Shown: positions 12,924 through 25,480, numbered from the stretch's first letter. The stretch is DNA of 64,000 nt from Sycobia sp. Sy_11 (GCA_018907035.1 JACCIC010000035.1:806001-870000); one strand, 5' to 3'. Notes: generated by a model not told the origin, from the sequence alone. Made by a program: numbers and translations.

Positions 12924-13330
12924 ACACGTTAGAGCGTTCCCTATCCGTGAGCCTATATACATATATACACAGTTCCACACACACACGTTGTACAGGTACG
13001 CACGATGGGCGCGCGAGCGAGGTAGAAGCTTATATGGCGCCTCCGCAGAAACTAGGCTCGACAAAGCCTTGTAGACATCTGTTCTTGTCATAAACGAGGA
13101 CTTAGTCGCCGAGCGGGCGCTCGCTCGCAGCCGCCCCGTAGCCTCGGCTCAGACGGCGGCTGACCTCGAACTTCGACGCGAGCACTCGCGCTTTCTGTCT
13201 CCGGAGACTCGGCTCGCCTTCCCGCGCCCGCGATTATTGCGAAACTTCCCCGTGCAGCCGAATTAAGAGCTTGCGAGCTGCGCGATCAAAGTCCTTGAGA
13301 GGCGCAGACTCTTATACCCACTCCACTTTT

Positions 13331-15310
13331 CCTTTCATTTTCTCGGATTTATTAATTAATATATGAGTATCATTGCGTGGCATTCGCATGGCAAGTATGA
13401 TTTTTTAAAGTAAATTCTTCAAATGATGGTGACCTTATGAAAAAATAAAGTTTAATTAAATAGTTTATTATAAATACACTTTATATTGTTTTTTATAGAA
13501 TTAATCTAGTTTATCGAAAACGAAGTTTTTAATTTTTTAAAAATTCTACAATGACGTTACTATTGTGCAAACTATGATATATATATATATTAATAATATT
13601 TTTCATGTTTTGTAGGATACATAATTTTCTGACGACTCATTTATCTATTCAAAAAGAGTCAATTTAAAAACTTGGATACATACATGCAATATCGTGCAAA
13701 AATGATCCAAACAAAATTATTTTATGTCAGGAAAAAACATTAGTTCCGTAGTTTTTTTGCATGAGAGTAAAAGTAATAGAATCATTCTATTGTAGTAGGT
13801 ACTTTGAATAAATACAAAAATAGTCAAAAATGTCAACTTCACTCCACAGTATATAGAATAAACAGTGTTTATTTCAATGAAACATTAAGGAAAATAATCC
13901 ACTTAATTATTAAACATTAAGGGAATTTTAAAAAGATTGTTAATGAAATATTTTCATATGGATCGAGTATTTGAATAAAGTGTATGAATTTCAGGAAAAA
14001 AAACTGGAATATTTTTCTGCTATATAGTCTTCAAGTATATTTATCGAAGATTCCCTTTGAGTTTCTCATCGATATTTAATTCCAAATTCTGAAAGCTAAA
14101 GTTCCAAATACGAATCATAAAAATTGTTCATTGTAATAGAGCGTGTGGATTTGCAAAATCATTTTCTAGCAGAATCTATTTAAAGTTTCAGAATAAGTTA
14201 CAGCTAAAAAAAAAAATAAAAGATTTTGATATAAAAAAAAGTTTTTGCCATAATTTGGTATCCCGGAATCATGGCCACTTGCGAATTCAAATTGCCCCCT
14301 TAAATTTCTTTTGGCAATGATTTCTTGCTCGAGTGCGCCTCTTGCGTCCTGTCTTTCGTAGGAGAACGTCCTCTTTGCGAGTTCAATGCACTTGATATAG
14401 TTTCAATGTAATAATTGTATGATCAAGATTTAATATTCATATTCAAAACGTCAATAATCGTCATTGACAAATTGTAAAATTAGTAAGTTTAGGCGTTAGA
14501 ATTCAGTCGCTTACTATATTGAAATAAATTAAATTGAATATTCTTTATTTAGATCATAAGTACTCGTTATTGATCTTATTGATAAAAATAGTATTTTTTA
14601 TTAAAAATCTTGTACTAAACTAGAGGAATTTCATAGTCTAAAGGATGTTATTTAATGCGCACATGTTAAATCAAGGAATAAAAGTATCGGATAAAGGAAT
14701 AAGTATAAGACACTGGGACATGGAAGCTGAAACATTTCGAACAATTTATTTTTATATAAGACAATTTATTTTTTCTGTACGTCGAAAAATGCGCCAAAAG
14801 TGAATCAAGTTTTCATTCAAATTTGGTAAAAAATTCATCGAAGCTTCTACAATTTCAAAAGTAGTATGTATGAAGAATTTCTTCCAATTGAGAAAATGGT
14901 AAATGTCGTGTTATATGTTCATTTTTATAAGCGTGCCATCCATTCATCGAGTTCAGTTGGAATGATGTGAAGGAGGTTGTTGATTATTGTACGATAATGC
15001 AGCATAACACTATATATTTGCTGGGTATGCTATCGATCCATCGCTTGTTGATTTATAAAACGTTATTTAACTATGAATGAAAAAGTCATTCTGGCATTCG
15101 AAATGCGGTGACCTAACATTTTCTACAAGTTAAGATGCGAATAAGGTGCATTTAATACAGAAAAGTTTCAAAAAGAATAAGCGAATGTCATTTTATGTGA
15201 ATTATCTTGGAAATTTCGAATTGTACCATTGTGTGGACAATCGAAATATTCAGAAATTTCATATAAAGATCAAACTTCGAACCAAACGCATAGTGCAATC
15301 TCGTAAAAAT
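13331..15310. other. AT-rich block
   Basis: Nothing recognised except the minus-strand ORF at 14166-14402. A TTTTGTAG acceptor-like site at 13607-13614 opens only 16 codons. Confidence 0.7.
14166..14402 (-). CDS. candidate exon or degraded ORF in AT desert (unknown)
   Basis: On the minus strand a 78-codon frame crosses a patch of raised GC. The central part reads CIELAKRTFSYERQDARGAL then EQEIIAKRNLRGQFEFASGH, varied and rich in charged residues, unlike the AT-derived text that follows to the TAG. An acceptor-like ATCAAG precedes the Cys codon but has no pyrimidine tract, and no donor follows the GC-raised part. It may be a transposon scrap or an old gene fragment. Confidence 0.22.
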   Translation of the reverse strand, partial: NYIKCIELAKRTFSYERQDARGALEQEIIAKRNLRGQFEFASGHDSGIPNYGKNFFLYQNLLFFFLAVTYSETLNRFC

Positions 15311-15635
15311 CCTGCAAGTGTCTCCACGATCTAACCTCTGCCGGCTCGATGGCAATGAAATCGCGGGCCGCTATCGCACGCCGAGGATACATAATAACGC
15401 GCCGACTCGCGCGGCCCGCGACGCTGCTAACAAGAGGCCCATTGCCACTTCATTATCGCGCGACGGATCGCCCGAGAATAGCCCGAAACCGTCGGAGAAC
15501 TGGTTGTCCGCGAGGAGGCCGGGCCGGTCACGTGGTTTTCCTGAGCTCGCCCGCGCGGACTGCACGGCGCGACGCACGCGGCAGAACCGCACACGCCCTG
15601 GCGCTCGCTCGCGCCGCTCGCTCCGATGCGTGATT

Positions 15636-15659
<24 letters not shown>
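15636..15659 (+). repeat. (GA)n microsatellite
   Basis: Pure GA run followed by a G7 run. Confidence 0.9.
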
Positions 15660-15666
<7 letters not shown>

Positions 15667-17129
15667 CAAAGAAGGACATAGAGAGCAGCTTAAGCTTTAT
15701 TTCGCCAAGTCACGCTCGTAAAGAGTGCGGATTTTTATGGGCATTCGTCGGTCTTGTGGAATTAATCAACCGTTATATATGGGCGCCTAGCATATGTGCA
15801 ACAGAATCGTTAATAATTTTTAAGTTTATACAAACGATAGCCCACGGTTCGCACGACGCTTGGAAATATTTTTGCGTATAAAGTAGCAGGCTGGCATAAG
15901 TGGCGGCAAGGTTTACCACATATATATATATATTTTTTCCGGACCGAAAATAGTCAATCGTTAAATTCTTGGCAAATTCTAAGATCGTGCAAAGGTGAGA
16001 ACACCTCGAACCTCGCAGCCATAATCATTCCCAATTATGAGGACGCTCGCAAAAGCAGCGAAATTTCTCCCTTCGCTCTCTCTCTCTCTCTCGCTTAAGC
16101 TGTCGCTAACGGTTCACCTGGCCGAGCTACGCTAGTTTCCCAGTACAGTAGCCCAATCGCACGCCTCGTCCACGTCGAGGCCCCGTGCCGTAACACTAAA
16201 GCGCCGAGTTAATTACGTAAAACATTTAGCTTCTGCGTCTCGTTCGGGCCGTTCAACCTCGTTAAAAAATAAGCCCCGTATGCTCTCTCGACGACGAGCG
16301 ACTAAATTTACATGATTATTTTGCCTTTTCCCACGCGCTATCGTTATCGCGCAAAGGAGTCTATAGCACATCTTCTTGACACCTTCCTCATCGTTCTCGA
16401 TATAAATTTTGATTCTATATATAGTAGGTACACAGTTTGGTACAGATAAATTTCGTTTCTTTGCGTCATCGTCGAAGCGACAAAAAATCTCGTCGGCGTC
16501 GGGAAGACGGCATCCAGATTAAGGCTTCCGTTCGTTACAATCTACTCCCCGCAATCGAAGCCTGCGAGAGCCAGGTGTCGCAAGACGACCCCGACGCCGT
16601 TCTTCGATCTCGCTCTTCGGCGAGATTGCCGGGAAGGTCCGGGCGGCGGTCGCGCGAGCCCGCACGCACGACCCGAGTCAAGGTGAGGAGGGCACCATTG
16701 TGCGCACCGAGTCACGGCGGCTCGCCTCGGGCGGCGCTCTGCTCTCTTTTCCGCTCCTCCTCTCGTCCCGTCCGTTCGCGCAGACCCCCGTATATGGCCC
16801 CTCGACCCCCCTCCTACCTCCCCCCTCACTCACTCCTCACGCGCGCGCACTCGCGTCACGCACACGCCGCGGCCGCGCGCGCGGCTCGTTCTTTGTCTTA
16901 CTTATTAAGCCGCGAAATTTATGCTCGCAGCCTTTGACAATTTAACATTTTTTCTGCGCCGCTGCCCTGTATGTGTATGTATATATATATGTGTGTGCGA
17001 TGTATCTACATATATACGCGTAGTACTCGTTTTTAAATCCATGTAATTTCTCAGGATTTATCACCGAGTTACACGCTATTGCAATTGCCGCATTGCCCGG
17101 GAGCTTTTTTTGTCTTCCAAAGGACTTCG

Positions 17130-17130
<1 letters not shown>

Positions 17131-17168
<38 letters not shown>
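17131..17168 (+). repeat. (CT)n microsatellite
   Basis: CT run with one CG interruption. Confidence 0.9.
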
Positions 17169-17170
<2 letters not shown>

Positions 17171-17830
17171 CTTCTCGCAAGCCTGCTCCGTGCGAGGGGA
17201 GGGAGAAGAGTTAACAACCCCTTATTCCGTACGGCAGATATCGCGCACATACGAGAGCGTCCTTACGTTCGCCGGTGTGCGCGCGTGTTCGCGCGCGTTG
17301 TATAGGTAGTAGAACGCGGCCGTCGCGGCGCGGCGGAGGTAAAAAGGGGGCAAAGACGAGTCGCAAGTTCATTGTTGGCCGGGATTCGCTCGGTAGGTCT
17401 GGCTTCGCGCCGGTACCGCCTACCGGACCGATCGCCGTCCGCGGGACGTACGTCGAGCTTCGACTGCCCCGCACCGGCCATCGTTCGAGCGGCTCGCTGC
17501 ATCTTAACATCGCTCCCCCCTCCCCTCCCGTCCTTCTGCAGCGCGCGCGCGTCCTGGATCCAGATTCGGCCTTCCATTTATGCCGACACCGGTTTTTATT
17601 ACGGAGCCCCTCGTCCGCGGACGTTGCGAATATTCCGCCACCGCGATGCGCGCGGACATCGTTCGAAGCGATCTGCTGCCAGGCGAAAGCATAGACGTCG
17701 GATCTCTGCAGCGTTCCTCGAATGCAACAATGAGCACCTGTATATAAAGTAAGGTCGATAAATAACTTTATTACGTGGGCTCGTATTGGTGGAGATAACG
17801 AGAGAAGGAATGAGAAGGAAGAGAAGGGGG

Positions 17831-17832
<2 letters not shown>

Positions 17833-17864
<32 letters not shown>
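17833..17864 (+). repeat. (GA)n microsatellite
   Basis: Sixteen GA units, then GACAGACG. Confidence 0.9.
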
Positions 17865-17870
<6 letters not shown>

Positions 17871-18015
17871 GGACAGAAGTGCAGATGTAGTCATTTTGAC
17901 ATGGAAGTCGTGTAGTCGAATGCGCACTGCAGGAATGTTTACAGCGGCAATGAAAGGAAAAAGACGTAAGAAGCTCTCGGCTGAGATATCAAAGATTCGT
18001 GGCACGTCTCTCTCT

Positions 18016-18031
18016 CGCGCGCGCGCGCGCG
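18016..18031. repeat. (CG)n run
   Basis: Eight alternating CG units directly after TCTCTCT; a sequence type able to take the Z-DNA form. Confidence 0.85.
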
Positions 18032-18928
18032 GACCCCGCGGAGCTACCGCCGCGAGCGAGGCCGCGAGGACGATATCCACCTGGCTCTTTCGCTTCTCCC
18101 CGCCATCGTATCTCGCGCGCGTGGATCGTTCGCGGATTTTTCCCGGTGCTTACGGCGGGGCGGGGACGGACGGAAGGGGGTGGGTGGTATAATCAAGGCG
18201 CTTCCGCGTGTCGCGTTCTAGGAAGTTTGATGGGAATGAACTTGTGTATATGGATACCTGATATCTTATGACAGGGAAATATATTTTCATTCGGAGTTTT
18301 TTGTTTCTCAATAACAGTCGTTATTTGAGACCAGTAAAAAGATCTCTTCAATGTGCATTATACTTTTCGTGAATTGATCTAGATTTGTTTTTTATTTTAT
18401 TTATTTATTACGTATTCATTTCTGAACGAATTGATCGTTCATATTTGCTTTTTGCTTATTAAGCTCCGTTTTAGTAGATAAGTCAAATTAATCTGATTTT
18501 TCAATTGTGATGAGAAAAGTAATAAACAGTAAATTACTCAAGCACTCCATCTATTCATGTTGATTAAATTCTTTGGACAATATCTATCGACCAACAGAGT
18601 GTATGTTTATGTTTGTTTATATAAAAGACTAAAATCATCATACATTAAACCATTTTGATACTCCAATAACAGAAACAGTTTTAACGACTCGGCAATAATT
18701 GAAAATGTTGCTGCTTTGCTATGGAGTATTTATTTTGAGAAAGCCGACGACACTCTTTCATCATTCAAATGTTTCATTACACTCTTAAGTATATATTTAG
18801 TTACCTGAGATCTATTCACAATTATATTATTTACTATAGCAGTGATTACTCATCACCTTCTACATTTCTCTAAGTTATTTTTATTACATTCTTTCATTTT
18901 TATTATCAGTCCTTTCTTCCCTAAACAG

Positions 18929-19169
18929 TAAACAAGTCGAGAAAGAGATATTTGAAGAAAGTGTAACTCAGACACAAACAATCAAGGAAAAGAAATACGT
19001 TAGAACACACATTAGAGTAGCTTATATGACATGCCCAAAAAGAATTTATTTATGTATAATTAAATACTGTAATAGAGTCATTGCTAAAAAACGTTACATT
19101 TTGTATACTATTTTTCACATAGAGCAATTTGGAAAATTATGTTTATCTGAAACAAAAAAAATCCTTTAA
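18929..19169 (+). CDS. candidate exon in AT desert (unknown)
   Basis: A good acceptor (CAGTCCTTTCTTCCCTAAACAG) is followed by an 80-codon frame to TAA 19167. The first third (KQVEKEIFEESVTQTQTIKE) is Glu/Gln/Thr-rich and coding-like; the rest (Lys/Ile/Tyr-rich) looks like random AT-rich text. A donor-like GTGTAA (18961) would end the exon after KQVEKEIFEE. It lies 150 bases upstream of the gypsy-like scrap and might belong to the same old insertion. Confidence 0.2.
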
Positions 19170-19323
19170 CTACTGATAAGAGTTTTTTTTAATTACAACT
19201 GTGAAAATTTTGTTGCAACGATAATATTAAGAACAATACAGGTTGCAAAAAATTTTATGCAGAAATGATATAATTAATTTTTCCCAAATGTATACAGAAT
19301 CTTTATATAGCTTTACTTATAAC

Positions 19324-19513
19324 AATGGTATCTGGACAAAGATAATTTTTCAAGTGACATTTAATAACCATGTAAGGAGGCGAATCCCGTTCTCAGCCGA
19401 CTAACACAAGCACCGATGTTAACAACTACATCGTAGACCTCCACCACCGATTAGCACTGGTATTTGAAAATATATATGAAACAACGTTCAATACTATAAA
19501 AAAAAGAAAATAA
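19324..19513 (+). pseudogene. Ty3/gypsy-like pol remnant (end of integrase)
   Basis: A patch of higher GC inside an AT desert reads, in one frame, TDVNNYIVDLHHRLALVFEN followed by IYETTFNTIKKRK and a stop at 19511. In Ty3/gypsy pol proteins the integrase core is followed by a Tyr-x-x-Asp/Glu-Leu-x-x-Arg-Leu-x...Glu-x-Ala-Arg pattern and then Lys-rich text; this matches in shape. Just upstream, in another frame, WTKIIFQVTFNNHV...PFS resembles the WDEW...TFAYN...PFE stretch that precedes it. A frameshift near 19393 would join the two. No LTRs, RT or protease were seen nearby, so only this scrap survives. The call rests on pattern memory and could be wrong. Confidence 0.4.
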
Positions 19514-19573
19514 AACGGACTTAACAAATGCCTCTTGAGCTAATACCTGTTATTTGCTACTCGATTAATGGAA

Positions 19574-19580
<7 letters not shown>

Positions 19581-19634
<54 letters not shown>
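19581..19634. repeat. (AT)27 microsatellite
   Basis: Uninterrupted AT run about 70 bases after the gypsy-like remnant. Confidence 0.95.
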
Positions 19635-19637
<3 letters not shown>

Positions 19638-21571
19638 CTTGCTTGACTATTCATTTAGAAAACTTATCCAAGAGTTTCCGATGATAGAAAAACATTCTCA
19701 AAATAGATCATATGATATAATATTTACAATACTTTCCCGTTAATATTATAATCATTTGAAAGCTCTCACATTTGTTGGAATCAATTATGAATTCGATGTA
19801 AAGTTTAAATTATTTATGATTTTTAGAAGAAATCTTGATTAGTATGGAGAGAATTAACTATACGAAGACATTTGAAATCAATTTCAAATCAGAGTCACTA
19901 GTTCGTCTGTTTTTTCGTTTTTAACGTCCCGTTGTTTAATGGTTAAAGAACAACAGTAATATTAAAATTAACGAAATTATCTCATTTTATTATATCATTA
20001 TATATAGAAATTATATCACTTTCTTTTTGATTATTTAACTAGTCAGTTATCTATTAAACTAAATATGAAAAAATTATATAAAATATAAAAAGAAAGAATA
20101 AAATATGAAAAAAAATTTATCGCACACAACAGTCAAGGCCAGATTCGAATCCAACAGAGGTATTATGTATTTGAACGAAGGCGCGTTCGAATCAAATCAG
20201 ACGAAGGTCTTATTATTCAGTCGAGGGAGTGAGTATAAGAGAGAGGGGGAGAGAGGGAGTGAGTGAGGGGGGGCTAGGTAGATTCGTAACGAATGGCGGA
20301 CATTAGTTAAGAGCATATCAAAAGGATATCCCGAGTCGGCCACCAAGGAGCCCCCGGGAGAACGGCAGCTCGCCGACCCCACCCAGCGGCTCGATCCCGA
20401 TGCAGTAGGCGCTGGCCCGGCATCCGGGAACCGAAGCCCTCTCGCCGAACACAATGCCCCGAACCCGAGACCCGATCGCGATATCCTCCGGGTTATAAAT
20501 TGGAGGACAGCTTCGCCCTGGCATTATGATGTCTCTAATATGTCTTTTTCCGCGATATTCCCCCTTGCCCCGGCCGCAGCGCCAGCGGCCCAGGAGAGCT
20601 GTTCTCGGCACGCAGCTCCGATTCGTGCTCGAATTTATCGGGCGCTATCGAAATCGGAGCTCGCCCTCGGTCCCGAATTCTTTCGCGCCTCGGGCTCGCG
20701 GCCCGGGAGACGCGGCCGGCCGTCACCGCGGACCTGCCGCGTGCCTTCCGAATCCGCCTGGGAGCCTCGCAGGCGGTGCGACGCGGCGGGGACTCGCGAC
20801 ACCGAAAAGGCGACTCCCTCCCTCGATGCCAATAAACATTAATAACGCAGGCGCGCCCCAACCGGCGCGGGCGTTTCACCTTAAAACCCTGGAAATACAC
20901 GTCCGAGCGTCATTAATTACGCCGGAATTGGCTCCCTCGCGGTTTTTCGTAAATTGAAGAGGGTGTGACCGGCGCATCGTCGGTCTTGTCATATACTCTC
21001 GCTCGGGCCGATCTCCTTGTTAAAATCATTCAAAATCTAGGCCCGCGCGGCCGGACGCCCGAGATAAATAACTCTCACCCGCCCCCGACGCTCCCATCAG
21101 CGAGTCTCTCGGAGGTCCGGGCGAAAAAGATGGAGGAAGAGAGAGAGCGGGCGGGAGAGGCGACGAGGGGGCGGGGGGGGGGGGCGTGTGGGTGAGCCAG
21201 CGTCTCGTTGCGCTCTTTTTCTCCTTCCCTCTCCCTCCCTCTCTTCGCCGCTCTCGCTTTCGCTCTCTTTTCGGATGTTTAACATAACACGGGCAATCAT
21301 TTATGCGTGGTCGAGCTGGCCGGCGACCTCATAATTTAGCTCGGTGGGCAGAGCCATCCCCTCGCCGCTGTCGCGCGCTAGCTCGCTCGCTCGTTCGCCC
21401 GATGAGCCCGTGCGTGCGATCGGCGGCGCGACGCGGGCGCGGGCAGCTCTCCTCAAAATCGCGTATTTTTAGCCGCAGCCCTCCAGACACGTCGGGCTTC
21501 AAATGAATCTCGAGAAATACAAGCAATCCCGAGCACTTAGGGTAATAGAGCAGAGTGGGCTTTAAATAGAT

Positions 21572-21620
21572 CTCTCTCTCCTCTCTCTCTCTCCCTCTCT
21601 CTCCCTCTCTCGCTCACTCT
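21572..21620 (+). repeat. (CT)n microsatellite, interrupted
   Basis: CT units with CC interruptions. Confidence 0.85.
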
Positions 21621-22997
21621 CCGCGCGTACATAGGTGTAGGTGTGTGCGTCCTTATGCCGCTTTCACTCGGCACATCCGTTCGTCGGCGATGCCGCGACC
21701 CCCTTTCGATAGGATCCGCCGACTCGCTTCTTTCGATCGGAGCTATCGACGACGCTCGCACTCCGCGGGCCCCGCGGCACGCAACGAGGGCTGGGAGGCA
21801 GCGGTGGAAGGAGGAGGCGCTGAGGGGGGGGTATTGTCCCCCCGGGCCCCCCACCGCGGCACAATGTCGGAGCCCTCGGCCGGTAGCCGTGTACGCCGCG
21901 GGGCTAGACAATGCCGCGCGCATTAATACACTTCATATTAGCCGGGTTTAACGCGTGTTCCTGCGGCCATTGTGAATGAGCGTCACTGTTTATCACCGCG
22001 GTCCCCGCGCGGACCGAAAGAGGGCCGAGCGGCCGCCAAGCCCCCCGCCCCCGCTCCTCTTGCTCCTCGCCCGCCCGCGCCCCGCTAGCCGCGGTCTCGG
22101 TGCGGCGGCGCGCGAGCAGCCTCGCCGCCGGGGGTCGCATTTGTCTCGAGCGCCACCGATCGCGGGGATAACGAATACGTCCCTCCCGCGTGCCCGGCCG
22201 CCCACGCTTTCTTTCCTGACTTTTTGCTCGCCTCGTTCGACCCCACTCCCGCCATCCTCCCCCTGCGCCCCCCGGCCCGTTAGTATTTATCAATACCCGC
22301 TGCACATTGTTGTTCCTTGTTTTCGTCGGATCGCTTATTCCCCCCCCCCGTCGCAGTTGCACCGGTAACGGCCCGCGCAACGATAATGGGCAATTTTATT
22401 ATTTAGAAAGATAACGTATGCACATGCTCTTTTCATCCATCGGTTTACGATTTCTGCTTTATTAATAGCATCCTCGGTCGTTTATTTATCCACTGTTTTG
22501 AATTATACAACAATATAAACATTGGAGTAATTTATGCTCGCAGGTTATAAATACTTATGAAAGAGCGATTTACAAACTCGTTCTCTCCACGAAGGGGGGG
22601 AAAAAAAGGAGATAAAGAAGGTCTCGGTTCTCGTTTCAATTCCCGAGCAAACAAAATGTGTAGAGAGCAGTAAAATAACTGGTTCAAAAATAATCGTCTG
22701 GAGCAGACGGGAACGAAAGAGAAATGCTCGCGTATCAAAAGATAATTTCTGGAGTAAGAGTGCATAAAGCAGAAGGGCAGGCACAAGTCCGGGGACAAAT
22801 ATAGTTCGTTAGTCGATGATGTCTCCGTGCGCCTCCGCCCCCGCGTCCATCTCCGTCTCCCCGCGCGTTCCGCTGGCAAACTCGGGCTCGGGCTCGCGCA
22901 TATTATTTCTGGCATTGACTCCGCCGAATATACGACCCGACGACACCATCGTCACCGCGACTCCGTGACTCACTTTGCCCGAAATATTCACGATCAT

Positions 22998-23013
22998 CGC
23001 GCGCGCGCGCGCG
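22998..23013. repeat. (CG)n run
   Basis: Alternating CG run within GC-rich DNA. Confidence 0.8.
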
Positions 23014-24311
23014 GGCTCGTTTCTCTCTCCTCACTCCTCTCTCCGTCCCCATCCCTCTTTCACCCTTCGCCCGCTCCCCCCCCCCGCCCTACGATCCTCG
23101 CCCTCTCTTTTCCAATGTCCGGGTACAATACATCTCTTGAGAACATTGTCGCGCCACGAGAATACCGATAATAAGCGGATGGGCGCACGTCCTCGAATCC
23201 CGAGCTTCTCGCTCCACGCGCGGCGCGGCAAGGAGCAACGAGGCGCGCGCCTTCTCCAAGTGCGCGATATTGGAAATACACGCGGCCGGCCAATTGAAGG
23301 GCCAAAGCTCATTAATCGCGATTGACTTGAAGCGGGCATTTAATCGAACGGGGAAAATTCTAAATGCGTCTCTCGCGCCTCTGAACCGTATAGCAGGGAG
23401 GCAGCTGCGGACCAAGTCAGTTCGAAAAGTGCATATCTGTAACTGCAATTCCATTGATTAGATTAACTTCGTTTTCGAATACGTATCGCGTATTTTTGCA
23501 CGCACTAAGGGAATTAGCGTAATTAGCGTAAGTCTTCTCTTTTTGGTCTCGCGTTCAGGGCGCAAGTTACGAAATTCTAAAGCCGCAGACCTTCTACCGT
23601 CCTCTTGCGCTCGATATTCAAATTTCAAATCCACGACGTACCTCAGCTGTCTTTTCATTATATCATTATACTTCGTCTCACCCGGTCGTCCGCGTCGCGG
23701 ACGATTCAAATGCTCTAGTAGTACATTTATCGATAAAATTTATGTCCGTCGTAAAATTCGTAGCGCACGGACTGCGACACCGGGATCGCCCGCCGGCTAT
23801 TTATAAGCTTAGGCGACTCCGATGGCCGGGGAGGGAGGGGGGGCGGGACCGCTCGAGCCGCCGATCCCACCCACCGGCGTCTTATCTTTTTTCCTCTTTA
23901 TTGCGCTCTTCGATTCGCGACAAACGCGATTCTAACGGCCCTTCCCCGCGAAGAACTACGAGTGCGCACGAGGTCCATCGCACTCTTGCCGGCGGAGCGG
24001 GCGCAAAGGCACGCGTCGCGAGGGGATGAGGCATCGGCGCGCTCGCCGGGACAAAGACGAGGCCCGCGGTCCCGCGAGTTGCGTCGGATACAAATGCGCG
24101 CGGGGCGGCGGGGGGAGGGGGGAGGCGGAGGGCACGCGAGCAAAGGGGCAAGAGAGCGCTAGCGCGCGCGCCGCCCGGTCGAACGCCGGCCGGAATATTA
24201 ATGCGCCGCGTTCGACTCGGAACGAATTGCCGGGCCGCGCATCGGCCGCCGGCTGTCAGCGAGCCAATCCCGCGGGCTCCGCGCGCCGCTGCGCGTTTCA
24301 CGACTGCGCTG

Positions 24312-24313
<2 letters not shown>

Positions 24314-24354
<41 letters not shown>
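24314..24354 (+). repeat. (CT)n microsatellite
   Basis: About twenty CT units; gives Ser-Leu or Arg-Glu runs in chance frames on both strands. Confidence 0.95.
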
Positions 24355-24359
<5 letters not shown>

Positions 24360-24545
24360 CGTCTCTCTGCCCCCCTTTCTTTCTCGCTCTTTCCGAGCCA
24401 CATGCAAATTTATAGAAACGCGGGACAGCGACGACGCGACGCCCGGCGCGCGCTTCGCTTTTCTTTTTCTCCTTTTTGGCCACAATCTCTTCTTTTTGCT
24501 CTTTCGACGCCTTTACCCAATGACGTACTGGATCCGTGCGACTTA

Positions 24546-25480
24546 TAGTGGTTGTACACTTTAGTATCCCTATTCTCTGTACTGCTTCAATTGCCCTGTA
24601 AGTCGTTTTTGTTCCAACAAGACAATGGTCAATTTAATCCGCAATTTCAAGCTAATTTTCGGTAAATCTTCCTTTTAATTTAATTTTTACCATTTATATT
24701 CCAGATTACGATAGTTCACATCAATGTTAATTTCGAAAAAAATTTCTGTTTACATGTTTGTTGGTATTCCTCAATTCTACATTTTTCATCGTTTTCAGCC
24801 TTTTTATTTTAATATTACAATAAGTTTAAATAATCACATTTCATTGAATTTACAGTGTATTCTATCTAAAAATATTTAAAATTAATATTTTCCTTCGATA
24901 CACGCGTATTACTTGATTTAAAAATAAAAGTCAAGACTTATTGAAATCCAAGCAATGATTGTGGATTTTTATTTTAAAAACGGAAGCTTTTACGATTTTG
25001 GTCGGAATTATCTTCACATTCTTTATCAATTTTATGAAATATAATCTTTTCGACGGCGCAAAATTTGATTAAGATATATTTTTATAGAATTTCTTCAAGC
25101 ATACTTTTTGCAGTTAAGCTTGTGAATTGCAAAGGAGGCCTATAGTCGCGATTCTGGCAACTGTGATAAAGAACGTAAGTTTGATTTTCGATCAATGGCA
25201 TTCAATTCCATTGAACGCATTTAACAGATAAATAATTGAAACGATTAACGATTAAGTTAAGAATCTGAACTAAAAAGAATTCTGCTTCAAGTAATTATGA
25301 AAGACTACAAAGAGAATGAAAGTTGTTATTCCAAATTTTGCAAAGGAAGAAAATTCGTGTATGAAATTATATACTTTATTATATATTAAACTTTTCTTTA
25401 TTTTTACTTCATTATGATAATTACTTTATTTTATTATTGTAATTACCGAAAAATGTTGAGGTATGTATCTGGAGAAGAAT
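24546..25480. other. AT-rich block
   Basis: Only the spliced-looking noncoding patch at 25114-25174 stands out. An acceptor-like TATATTCCAG at 24695-24704 opens about 36 codons of AT-rich text and is not supported. Confidence 0.65.
25114..25174 (+). other. candidate noncoding (UTR, lncRNA or poison) exon
   Basis: A 61-base patch with raised GC in an AT-rich block has an excellent acceptor (CAAGCATACTTTTTGCAG) and a consensus donor (GAAC|GTAAGT). All three frames contain a stop, so it cannot be an internal coding exon of full length. A 5' UTR exon, a long noncoding RNA exon, or a stop-carrying cassette are the options. If the inner AG at 25138 is used, the short remainder (EAYSRDSGNCDKE) is open. 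Confidence 0.3.

Larger units (their letters stand above)
10831..13330. other. GC-rich block
   Basis: CpG-rich with G/C homopolymer runs (11457-11462, 12339-12349, 12739-12750). Frames up to 146 codons on both strands are low-complexity. No gene recognised. Confidence 0.7.
15311..18240. other. GC-rich block
   Basis: Contains several long frames on both strands, including 289 codons on minus (17211-18080) that run through (GA)n and are not credible. A donor-like AAG|GTGAGG at 16681 could end a 5' UTR exon, unproven. Confidence 0.7.
18241..20150. other. AT-rich block
   Basis: Holds the 18929 candidate exon, the gypsy-like scrap and an (AT)27 array; otherwise featureless. Confidence 0.7.
20151..24545. 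other. GC-rich block
   Basis: Four kilobases of CpG-dense DNA with G-runs (21173-21183, 21825-21831) and CT/CG arrays. The sequence GGAATTAGCGTAATTAGCGTAAGT at about 23510-23533 repeats ATTAGCGTA in tandem. No supported gene. Confidence 0.7.

Noticed and set aside
17211..18080. 289-codon minus-strand frame
   Set aside because: It passes through a (GA)n array read as Ser-Leu repeats and through low-complexity GC-rich text; no domain or splice support.
20136..20158. GATTCGAATCC resembling a tRNA T-loop
   Set aside because: No acceptor stem, anticodon arm or A box is present in the AT-rich sequence upstream.
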